From assembly GCA_027604685.1 (NCBI GenBank), contig JADHYX010000166.1, positions 1-44,104 of the forward strand: DNA of 44,104 nucleotides, given 5' to 3'. The stretch's first letter is position 1. Each line of letters opens with the position of its first letter. This document shows, in pieces, positions 33,991-44,104 of this stretch. A program made the position numbers and the translations under genes. This DNA comes from Lobulomyces angularis. Taxonomy: Eukaryota; Chytridiomycota; Chytridiomycetes; Lobulomycetales; Lobulomycetaceae. Under the pieces are notes generated by a model. The model did no database searches and was not told the DNA's origin. It saw only the letters and a program-made list of their open reading frames with translations.

Positions 33991-35541
33991 ATGGAAAAAT
34001 ACCAATTAAAACCATATCAAAACGCACTGTCTGGTGGTAACGAAATGATCTTTGTTTCTTAAAAATTCTGCTTTTTTTTAATTAAAATACATATCTAAAC
34101 ATACTCATCAGGCCGTGAAATATATCTTTTAATTTAAAATCTTTTATCTTTTCATGTACAACTTGCAACAATTTAATGGTAATTTTTACAATTTCTGAAG
34201 CGCTTGCTGGTGTCATATCAAGGTTTTTTATTGCTCCTTTAGATGTAATAAAAATAAGATTTCAGGTATAATTTTGAAATTTTTTAACTGAAAGTTTGTC
34301 ATATTTCATTTTTATGTTTCAGTTGCAGAGTGTTCCATTAACATTTGATCACATTAACCCATTGACTCCTGCACCACCAGTGCATGTTCATAAAAAATAT
34401 ATTTCCATTTTGCAAAGCTGCAAGTTAATTTTTCAGGAAGAAGGTTTCAAACACTCAATTAATTTGTTATTTACATTTTTTCTCGTTCCCTTAAGGGTTT
34501 AGAGGATTATTTAAAGGAAACCTTCCGGCTGAATATCTTTATTTAACGTATTCCTCCACGCAATTTTTGGTTTACTTTGAATCAAAGAAAAAATTAAAAA
34601 GTTTGGTAAAGAGAAAACAAATTATTTGCTTTTTAAATTTTAAATTTTTAAAACTTTAAAATCTATTGTATTCTATTTAAGTGCCAGTACTTCAAATTTT
34701 CAATGAGCAGTGAAATGGAATCTTTTTTAAGTGGTGGTAATTATATGAGATATTCTGTGATGAGCGCTAACGATTAAACTTACAAATTGGCATACCATGT
34801 TTCAAATTTTAAAAGTTTAACGCGCCTACACACTAAAAATTTTGGTTTTTTTAGCAATAGCAGGTTCAGTCGCAACTGCTGTAACATATCCCTTTGATTT
34901 GTTAAGAACTAGGTTAGTACCTTATAATATAATAATATAATAATGGTTAATGCTATTAGATTTGCAGTTCAGGGAAAAGATAAAGTTTATAAGGGGATGT
35001 GTTCGGCTTTTTTACAAATTCGGAGGGAGGAAGGTGTGAAAGGATTTTATAGAGGATTATCTCCAGCATTATACCAAATTATACCATATATGGGAATCAT
35101 GTTTTCCACACAAAATGTACTAAAAAGAAACCTGGAACATAGAAACTTTTCAATTTTCAGAAAATATGGATTGAACGATTTGATTTCTGGAGGTTTTGCG
35201 GGAATAATTTCTAAAACGCTTGTTATGCCCTTTGACGTTGTCAGAAAAAGGTTACAGGTCCAAGGTCCAACATTAAATCAATACGTTATCAATAATATTC
35301 CGATTATTCCAAATGGTTTGAATTTTGTTTCTACAACTGTAAGCATTGTGAAAGGGGAAGGTATTTTAGCATTATACAAAGGACTAATCCCTGGTATGAC
35401 TATTAATGTGGGTACATCCCATTTACTTGATGTTTATTCATAAAAGGTTTGCTAAAAGCTGCCCCTTCTGCAGCGATTTCGTTTTGGATTGTAGGATGGT
35501 GTAGAGAAGTTTTTAACGCATATAATGAAAAACAAGTTTAA
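33991..35541 (+). CDS. Mitochondrial carrier, probably thiamine pyrophosphate carrier
   Basis: Eight exons (33991-34036, 34201-34265, 34323-34443, 34496-34605, 34682-34736, 34855-34912, 34960-35411, 35447-35541) join in phase to 333 aa, a normal length for the SLC25 family. The three carrier signatures are present: PLDVIKIRFQ (repeat 1), PFDLLRTRFAVQG (repeat 2, split by an intron) and PFDVVRKRLQVQGP (repeat 3). GFRGLFKGNLPAEYLY, GFYRGLSPALYQIIPYMGIMF and ALYKGLIPG are the matrix-helix and second-helix parts. The combination PFDLLRTR with IIPYMGIMF is typical of the TPC1/SLC25A19 group, which imports thiamine pyrophosphate. It acts in the mitochondrial inner membrane. The start ATG is followed directly by YQLKPYQNALSGALAG, as in the family. 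Confidence 0.9.
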
Positions 35542-35825
35542 TTTGTACAAAATTTTCATAATAACTCTACATTTAAAACATAGTAATTGAATTATCAGCT
35601 AACTAATATTAAGTACGTGGTTCATAGGGAAGCTTACTATTAAAGTTTTAATAAATGCAATGAAAAATTACTCCAGTTTTTGGAATAAAATGAGTAAATT
35701 TTCAAATTTCTTGTTATAATTGTTTTTTTAAAGTTAGTGACTTTTTAAAAAATTTAATTTTTAACCCTAAAAAATTTCTTAAATTTCACTTTTTTTTTTT
35801 TTCGATCTTAAATTGCTACTTTTGA

Positions 35826-38800
35826 ATGAACAGTGATTTTTATAAAAATTTTGTGGAAGATAAAAATAAATTGTAAATTAAGCTTAATTAAAATTTTTAA
35901 TTTTTAAAAACAAAACAAACCAAAACTTAGAGTTTCCAATTTGATTTTATCCTTCCAACCGAATAATTTAAACAAGTTAAGGGCAGTTTTATTAAGTTTA
36001 TTACGATCTACTAGTTTAACTGAAAATTATAGTCTAAGTCAATCTCAACTATGTGATTTTTTTTACCTTTTATACCAAGAATTTAAAAAAGTACGATTCG
36101 CCACTGTCAGTCAGACGCAACTGAATACTAATCAGAAGAGCTCTGATCTATACTACGTTGGCCCTGGCGATATCTACGACTCAAAATGTTTTGCAAGTAT
36201 ATTAACTGACTGTGTTTGGTTTTTAGATTTGGAGTTTGAAAATGAAACACCAGATATTAAAACAAACTTTTTAAATATATTAAAAGAACTTTTGGTAACA
36301 GAGTTTAAAATATATTCTATATTTAACAAATGCATTATATAAGGGAATCGACAAGGACAGAAAATCAAAAATGTTAAACATTAATTTATTGATATCACGT
36401 TTGGAATCTGAAACCTTATTCGATTTACAGTTAATACCCAAATCAGGCGATAAGGAAAAAAGTATTAGAGATTTTAGTAAAAAAGGCGTTAGACAAAATA
36501 CAAAGTGAGTGTTTTACCCGTCCCTAAAGTTAATCTTTATCATTGTAGCTTATACTATAAGCAAAAAAAATTCAATTTAATTAGAGAAGAATCTGAAGGA
36601 TATTCAAAGCTAATCACAGAATTGTTTTCCAATTTACCCCCAACCCCAGAAATCTTATACCCTAAAGGAAAATATTTTGATGGCACAGATACTAACCCCT
36701 TTCATGCTAGAGAGAAATTTGTTGAAGAAAGGATTGATATAGTTTTGAGAAATATAACTGTTTTAATAGGCTATTTTGACTTAGACCCAAACAGGTGATT
36801 TTAATACCAGAGTGAAGTTGAAGAGAAATATAGGAAGTCATCAAACTTTCTTCTAAAATATTTTCTTTTTTCTTCAGCGCATATCTAATATTTTCTGAAT
36901 AGAGTTTTGGATGTAATTTTAGACGTATTCGCTGCTAATATTACTGAGCACTATGGTTTTATACAATCACCTCTTTTATTATTAATATCTATATTTTAGA
37001 TTTCTTTCTATTGTTGTTGGAAAAAAGTCCTTGGAATTCCAAAAATTTGGATCTAAAGCAAAAATCCGCATCCAATGTGGCTCAGATATTAGGTTTCAAA
37101 TTTTCCTATTATAATAGTAGTGATGTTACTTTATCTACTCCGACTCAGTTGTATTGGGTCGCGGCTCTGTTAATGAAACATAGACTTTTAAGCTTAGATG
37201 ACCTATATCTTCACTTGGGGCCTTCTGATGAATCTTTAGAAGAAGAATTAACAGAATTTTTGGCAAATTTGAAGGAAAAAGAGAAAGATGCTGGAAATCC
37301 CAACTTTGTAAGATTGGATGGTGTTTTGTCCGATGATACTATAACTGAAAAAAAAGATGAAGCAAAAGTTGAGGTAATTTATTTAAAGTTTTTTGAATTA
37401 TACTAAGTTGTTCCGTAGAAACCTTCCCCACATGCCAAAAAAAATCTTTATAATCAAAAAGCTGGCATAACCATGTCTCTTTTGGCCTTAGGGTTATTTC
37501 CTGAAGCAAGAACAATTATTATGCGACTACCTGATTTACCAAGGATATATCCAGAAATTGCAGATAACTTAGCGCGGTTAAGTCATGAAATTTTTGAAAC
37601 TATTTACTCAGAAATCCGGCCAAAATTAAAAAATAATGAAGTATCTGATGCCTCTAGTTCTCAACCTTCTCTATTGGACTTTCAACTTTCTATTCCTGTT
37701 TTTAACTTTAAAAAAAATTATTGGAAGTTTGAAGATAAAGTTCTAACGGGAAAAAAATTTTATCCTCCTCAATCACATTTCTTTTTTAAAAGTTGGCGAG
37801 ATGGCCTACCGAGACCCTCTACTTGGGAACAGACATTTAGTTATATCAAAGCAATATTAGGAATGCTTGGATTTAATTTGAGTAGGGATATTAATTTGTT
37901 GATTAAAATCATAAGACTTGGTAGAGCGCATCTGGAATTGGTGCGGATATATTATTTAATTTGTTTCCTTTTATTCTTTTATCTTCTGTTAGTTTCAGGA
38001 TGAGAAAATTAAAAATGAATGGTTAATTTTAATATCAAATTATATTCTTCCAGCATATTCAGGAGTGAGGGAAAATCTCGGTTTAGGAGAGGAACTTTTT
38101 AAATTGTTAAAAATTTTTCCATTTCAAACGAGATTCGCATTATATGGAGAATGGGGCTCAAACGATTTACCGGAACTGCAGCTAGAAAAAGTTGGGACTA
38201 TTAGAGACACCAAATATATTTTAAAGTATTGCTTTTGTAATGAACGCTGCTAATAAAAAAATATTTTTTAGGCGTATAGGTATTGAAAAGGATAGATTGA
38301 AAGAAAGTGGTAGACTGATATCAAAGCTGGTACATTCAAATCCTTTAGTAGCATTTAACTTAATTTTAACACATATGCAATCATATGATAATCAAATTCA
38401 AACTGTTGTCGACTGTTTAAAATATTTATCTGAGTTTGATTTCGATGTTTTGTCTTTTTCAGTCTTAAGTTCACTTTCCTCAGCAGAAAAAAGTAAAAAC
38501 AAAGTGGATTCATCTGGTACCATTTTCAGTAAATGGCTCAATAACTTAAGCTTGTTTTGTGGACAACTGTATAAAAGTAAACCAATGGAGTTGAAGAGTT
38601 TGTTAAGATTCATTTTTAATCAATTAACCAAAATGGAGATTTTTGATTTAATAATTTTACAAAACCTGATTCAGGATATGTCCGGTTTAAGAATATTATC
38701 CGGTGATATAAGTTTGCAACAGAAAGTTTGTTTAGAAGGGGGTGATTATTTAAGAGAATTCGGGTTTTTACCGAGCCTAGATTTTAAAAAACAAGGTATA

Positions 38801-41800
38801 AAACAATTTACCAAATGTTTACTGGAGACGGAAATATTACAGCCATTAGTAATAATCATGGCACAACTAAGAAAAAAATTGGTTTTTGAAGGAAATGGTG
38901 ATTTGAAAGGTATTGGATGGGAATTTGATCATGTATAAATTGAAACTATACTTTTTGTAGTGCAGGTTATTTATTTATTTTTTTAGGTTCACACAACTTT
39001 GTTACAGTTCTGTAATTTCATATCGAACCCAAATCACTTGGATCCTTCTGAATTTTCAAAATCCTTTACCAGCATTGAGGAGTTGTGTTTAAAATATAAA
39101 ATTGAACCTGAAGTTGCATTCTTTATATTAAGACCAAAATTGAATTACTTAATAAAAGTAAATTATCGAGAGTTATTTTTTTATTCTTGTTGTTTTTTCT
39201 CCTTTAGAATTTTCATGAAACAAGTAGCATCAACGATGAATCAATGGAAGTCGGCGAGGTAGAATTGGATGGTTTTAATATGATTTTAACAAATTCCTTT
39301 AGTTGTCTCCAGATAGTCCCGGAATTCAGCTGGACGTTCATGTGGAAAATGAATCATCAACTGAAGTTTGGCAAAAAGGCCTAAAAGATGTTATTAATCT
39401 GGTTACAAAAATTTTACCGATTGAAGTCTGGAAGAGTTTATCACCTCATTTTTACGTTACATTTTGGCAACTTAGCTTGGAAGACATTGGAACAAATTAT
39501 AGAGAAAAATATATAACAGAAATTGACATTTTAGAAAAAAAATTCCAGTTATTGAAAGAAAATGCTAAAAGAGATAAAAAACGTAGACCAAAGGATTGCT
39601 TGTGGTTAAACAAATTAAAAAAAGAGCTGGTTATTCATGAAAATCACGTTGCCAATGTACTTCAGCGACTTCAGAACGAAAAGGACAGCTGGCTGACAAA
39701 CAGTAACCATTATAATTTTCCTTTAGCTAAAAATCTGATATTTTTCTTTTTATCTGTTATAGGTGAAAATTGCCATACTCATTTTTTACAATATTGTATA
39801 TTTCCGCGTTGTATTTTTTCACCCGCAGATGCGCTTTACACTGCTAAATTTACAAAACTTTTGCATAAACTTGGAACATTAAATTTTTCTACAATATTTC
39901 TGTATGACAAGGTATAAAAAAATTGTTGAGAACACTTTTATTTAAACTATTTTCATTTTTATTTTTTTTTTCTTAGATTTTCAACCAAGAAAATTTGACA
40001 GCTACAATTTTTAGTTGTACTGAATTTGAAGCCAAAAATTATGGTATTTTTTTAGCTGAGACTTTAAAAACTTTGCATGAATGGAACTCAAATAAGAGCC
40101 GATATAATGAAGAATGCAATAATTTACCAGGATTCATTAAGAAGTTTAAGGCTTCCAAAGAACCTTTAGAAAATATTGAAGATGACATTTTAAAATGGAA
40201 TGAGTTTAAGAAACTATATATAAAATGGGGAACAATGCTTCAGATGGTAATTATGTCTTTTTTTATTTTTTTTAGCTTTATTTTTTTTTCTTCTGGTAGG
40301 CTTTCGTGTCAAGTATAGAATCTGGAGAATATATGCAAATTAGAAACGCTTTTTTAGTATTAAACCTTGTTAAGGACTATTTTCCTAGTAGATCTGATCA
40401 TGGTGGTAAAATTGAAATGGCTGTGAAAAAGGTTGAAGACACGGAAACCAGAGGGGATTTAAAAAATGTTGCATTATTATATGGAGGAATATTAAGAAAA
40501 ATGAAACCTGATTGGGAAAAAGTTGTACCAAGAATCAGTTCCATAAATTTTAATGAATATTCTACCAACAGTGCAAAAAATCAGACTCTGGAAGCGAAAG
40601 ATGTTATAATGGAAGACTTTAAACAAGATTCCAGAAATGATTCAATGGGAATGGAACCTTCAATGTCAAAAAGTCGCATTACTGAAGTAGAAAAGAAAGA
40701 TAAAGTAAAAGATCGTAGTGTTGATAGAAAAAGCGAACTAAATAAAGCTTTGGAAAGTCCTGGAAAAAGAGAAAGAAATGAATCTAAAGTATTTTTTTTA
40801 TTTTTTTTATTTTTCTAATAAACCTTTTTTTTTATTTGTACAATAGGATAGAAAAAGTGGACGTGATCGATCTGAAAAAAGCAGCAAAGATAGAGAACGC
40901 GATCGTCATGAAAGAGAATCCGATAGAGACAAAAATAGAATTGATAGAGAAAAAAAACGGGAGGCAGAAAAACGGGATGCAGATAAAAGGGATAGTGAAA
41001 AGCGAGACATTGAAAAAAGAGACAATGACAAGCGCGAAATTGAAAAGCGTCACAGTGAAAAAAGGGACGATACAAATAGCAGAGGTGGTAGGGATAGAGA
41101 CAGTAAAAGAGATAGAGACCATAATGAGGATAAATATCCTCATATTTCTGTCGCAAAGTCATCCTCACAAACTTCGTTAAGAGTCAGTTCACCTCCAGGA
41201 TACCATTCTTCGAAAAGCCCTCAAAGGACTGTAAGTAGTAGAGAAAGGGAGCTTTCTCTTCGAGAAAAAGAAGAAAAAGAAATGATGAGGAGGCACAAAT
41301 TTGCAGAGCCTAAAATTCGATCTGCCATTGATGTTGCTAATAAGATAGCTGAGAGTAATAGCAAAAGAGAACTAGAAAATTTTGAAAAAAAAAATAATTT
41401 GGAGCCAGGTGAAGTACAAAGCGATAGTGAAGTGAAATTAGTAAACCCATCAAAAACTGGAGGAATCTTGAGCAGGTTAGGAGACAGGGAATCCAATTCT
41501 TCATCTAGCAATTCCCATAGGGATGACGAGAGAAGTGTCAGTAGAAAAAGAGATCGAAGTAGCGAAGAAAATGGTAGACCCAGTGAAAGTTTAATTAAAG
41601 GATCAAGTAAAAGCAGAGAAGACTCTAAAAGAAGAAATGAGGTTTTTTTTGTATTTTTTTTTTATTAAAATTTTATTTTTTTAAAAAAATAAGGATGAAA
41701 AAAGTAAAAAGTTAAAATTGGATGAAAAAGAAAAAGATTTCTTTAACGATAGAAAAAGTCTAAAAGATAGAATTGGAGAAGGTACCTTTAAAAAAAAATT

Positions 41801-41875
41801 TTGATATTTCCTTAAAATGATTTTTTTTTTTTTTTTTTAGTTACTAAATCCTTTGATGATCGTCGAAGAAAATGA
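35826..41875 (+). CDS. THO2: THO complex subunit 2 (Tho2/THOC2)
   Basis: About 17 in-phase exons from ATG 35826 (35826-35872, 35931-36294, 36344-36504, 36549-36794, ...) to TGA at 41873-41875, roughly 1,700 aa. THOC2 landmarks appear in order: [20 protein letters not shown] at about 36549, [11 protein letters not shown] at about 37005, [20 protein letters not shown] at about 38125, [20 protein letters not shown] at about 38310, and [20 protein letters not shown] at about 38540. The C-terminus (40850-41130) is a long run of charged dipeptides (RD, RE, KR), followed by Ser/Arg/Lys-rich sequence. THOC2 is the scaffold of the THO/TREX complex, which couples transcription with mRNP assembly and export in the nucleus and limits R-loops. 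Confidence 0.93.
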
Positions 41876-42414
41876 ATATCGGGAAACTAAAAAAATATTA
41901 ATTTTTCTTAATAAATTTAAATTTTTTTCTTTTTTTTTCTTTTATATTATTATTCAACAATATAGTACCAGTAACTTTTCTTTTTTCTTAAAATTTTTTT
42001 CTTATTTATCAGACATTAAAATAAACTTTTTTTTTTTAATTTTCTTATTTTTTTTTTTTTTTTTAATAAAAAGTCTGTATAAAATATGTTCTTCCCATTC
42101 ATCAAAAACAACATATATCACATATATCGTACTCATTCAAGGACCACTTATACCCTACTCAATGATCGTACTTAATTCTTGCAGAGTTCTCTACAACATA
42201 GTCCTCTTATCGACACAACTACAATACAAAACTTACTCAGTACTAATCTTTTTTTCTTTTCCTTTAGAATAGATTTTGAAAATCCTTTTGCTTTTTTTTT
42301 CTTTTATTTTATTTTTTAAGAAAATAGTAGATTTATTAGTTTTTTAAAAAAAAAAAAAAAAAATGTATGAAGGAATAAAAAAAAAAAAAAAAGATAAAAA
42401 AAATTTTTTTTTAA
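41876..42414. other. Spacer with a C-rich, G-poor tract
   Basis: Poly-T and poly-A runs flank a tract at about 42071-42250 where the plus strand has many more C than G. The open frame across it is Phe/Leu-rich by composition and shares nothing with a known protein. No gene was called. Poly-A/T directly precedes the Kelch gene start. Confidence 0.45.
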
Positions 42415-43688
42415 ATGAGTTACTACGAAATACAGACAGAAAATGCACCAACACCAAGAGTAGGGTCGAGTTTGACGGTATCTAGAGATTTACAGAATTT
42501 ATATCTGATCGGTGGTGCAAGTCATGAAGAGGGGCCTTGTAATGAGGTCTTTACTCTAAATTTAGGTTAATAAAAATTAAGAAAAAAAATTAAAATAAAA
42601 ATAAAAATTAAAAAAAAAATGTTTTTAACAAAAAAAAAAAAAAAACATTTAGAAAGTTTAAAGTGGAAAAAAGTTGAAGCTAAAGAAAATGTTTTTCCAC
42701 CAAGATATGACCATGCAGGAGAGCTAGTAAAAATAAAAGAAAAAGATTATATATTAATTTTTGGTGGATGTGGTGAAACTGGGCCTATTAATGATGTTTG
42801 GTTGCTTGATTTGGGTAATTCAAGAAAAAAATACAAAAAAAAAAAAAAAAGATGATAATAATGATAATTATAAAATTGTTAATAGAATTTATTGTTTTGG
42901 TGGTGGCGAAAGAGTCGATAGTGCTGTAAATGATGGATCTGTTTATTGCTTAGATCTTGGTATATAAAATAAATGAAGATATTACAAAAAAAAAATAAAA
43001 TAAAATAAAGTAAAATAAAGAAATTGTTAATTTTATTTTTATTTTTATTTTTTTTTTTAATAAAAATAGAAAGTTTTACTTGGATTCAAGTCGCAGAAAT
43101 GACCGGTAGCACACCATACAAGCGATTCGGAAATTCTTTCAACATCGTTGATGAAACGATATACATGTTTGGTGGGTTAGACGGTCAAAATGTTTACAAT
43201 GACTTTTGGTCTTTTGATGTCAAAACAAACTGCTGGACAGAAATTATCACCTCTGGAGATTATAAACCTAGTGAAAGAAGTGGACACACAGCCGTCGTTT
43301 TGAATGAAATGAATAAACTATTGGTCTTTGGCGGGTTTACTGTTAATCCTTGCCCAAGTATTTTGGAGGATATGTTTATACTAGATTTAGGTTTTTTTTT
43401 TTTTTTACTATAATTTTTTAAAAATATTTTTTAGCTAATTTCAAATGGGAAGCAGTAGATACAACAACGATATCGTCAAAAAGCACTCATCCAGGGCCAC
43501 GACTAGATTGTAGTTGTTGTAAAATTACCTTGACTAAGGAAAACAACAACAAATTAAAAGATTTTTTAAAAATAGATTCAACAAAAAAAATTAATGACAG
43601 TGATAATAACCATACTGAATGTTTATTAATTTTTGGTGGAATGGATTTTTCCTCAATGTTAAATGATGTATATATTAAAACCTTTTAA
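42415..43688 (+). CDS. Kelch-repeat protein, RABEPK-like
   Basis: Five exons (42415-42565, 42653-42814, 42852-42959, 43070-43390, 43435-43688) give 331 aa in phase. Kelch blades are evident: LYLIGGASHEEGPCNEVFTL, LIFGGCGETGPINDVWLLDL, YCFGGGERVDSAVNDGSVYC, YMFGGLDGQNVYNDFWSFDV, LLVFGGFTVNPCPSILEDMF and LIFGGMDFSSMLNDVYI. Each has the Gly pair and a following N-D-V/W turn, about six in total, enough for one propeller. The first blade (GGA...EGPCNEV) and the overall size resemble RABEPK/p40, a Rab9 effector in endosome-to-Golgi traffic. Other small Kelch proteins are possible. Each intron falls just after a blade's D-L turn, so exons correspond to blades. Confidence 0.82.
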
Positions 43689-44104
43689 AAATAAAATAAA
43701 ATAATAAAAAAAAAAACAATTAAAATTTATTTTTTTTTTTGACTATAAATAATAATGCTTTTATATTTTTTTTTTTAATAAATTAATTAAAAAAAAAAAA
43801 ATTTTCATCTGCTTAGAAATATTCTATTCTTTTCAAATTCTTTTTTTTTATATAAAAAAAAAAAAAAGAGAAAGTCTATTATAATAATAAAATGAAATGT
43901 AGATATTAAAAAAAAGGTTTTTTTTTTTTTTTTTAATAATTATTTTCTAATTTTTTTTTAAAAAAATTTTTTCAAAAAAAAAAAAATGAATAAAATAAAC
44001 TAAAAATAAACTTCTTTTTTTTTTTTTTTTTTGAGGTACAGGTAATTAAAGTTAAATTAAAATTTTATGTTTGTAAAAGAAAATTAATTGTTATGAAGTG
44101 GTGT
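43689..44104. other. Distal A/T homopolymer-rich flank
   Basis: Only poly-A and poly-T runs and simple A/T sequence. No exon or RNA gene was seen. Confidence 0.5.

Noticed and set aside
40815..41168. Two long minus-strand ORFs rich in Phe, Cys and His
   Set aside because: They are reverse readings of the RD/RE/KR-rich C-terminus of Tho2.
41853..42272. Plus-strand ORF of 139 aa after Tho2
   Set aside because: It overlaps the last Tho2 exon in another frame and is Phe-rich poly-T translation. No domain was seen.
1..44104. CRISPR arrays, bacterial operons or terminators
   Set aside because: No repeat-spacer pattern was found, and intron-rich genes show that this is eukaryotic nuclear DNA.

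Overview
This is a very AT-rich nuclear eukaryotic window. Genes carry many short introns (mostly 40-90 bp, usually GTAA/GTAT...AG) and are separated by A/T homopolymer tracts. Four things point to an early-diverging fungus: a hevein-like chitin-binding GPI protein, a slicer-type Argonaute, a Fanzor (eukaryotic TnpB) relic resembling those I know from Mucoromycota, and Tc1/mariner relics. A giant TPR protein of a kind best known from ciliated lineages could hint at a zoosporic fungus. I cannot name the species. A run of 10 N at 29610-29619 marks an assembly gap. All exon models were spliced by hand. Where I summed the exons, total coding length was a multiple of three.

Layout. 1-5000 is an accessory region: a decayed Tc1/mariner transposase (91-775, +), a C2H2 zinc-finger gene (2740-970, -), a small unknown gene (about 3094-3512, +), two hairpin blocks, and a second Tc1 relic (4935-4745, -). 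6491-7897 (+) encodes a secreted, GPI-anchored, hevein-like protein. 9655-8231 (-) is a DHHC palmitoyltransferase. 10107-10251 can fold into a branched RNA and lies just upstream of the eL19 ribosomal protein gene (10336-11334, +). 11892-11561 (-) is a 63-aa membrane protein whose exons are too short to stand out as ORFs. 12030-13433 (+) is a flavin-reductase-like protein with an extra C-terminal domain.

13964-21698 (+) is one long gene of about 2,000 aa, with a disordered and coiled-coil N-terminal half and a TPR solenoid. Immediately downstream, on the minus strand (23600-21811), is a broken element holding an XPG/FEN-like nuclease segment followed by a Fanzor RuvC segment. 24834-26048 (+) is a membrane-anchored FkbM-type methyltransferase. 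29500-26468 (-) is a complete Argonaute of 880 aa with all four slicer residues. Two PROPPIN (Atg18/WIPI) genes stand in tandem at 31746-30127 and about 33345-32136 (-).

33991-35541 (+) is a mitochondrial carrier, probably for thiamine pyrophosphate. 35826-41875 (+) is the THO complex subunit Tho2/THOC2. 42415-43688 (+) is a Kelch-repeat protein. The host genes are mostly unlinked housekeeping functions: translation, mRNA export, autophagy, lipid modification, RNA silencing and transport. They do not form a pathway. The most unusual material is the nuclease relic, the structured RNA candidate by eL19, the flavin-reductase fusion and the paired Tc1 relics.
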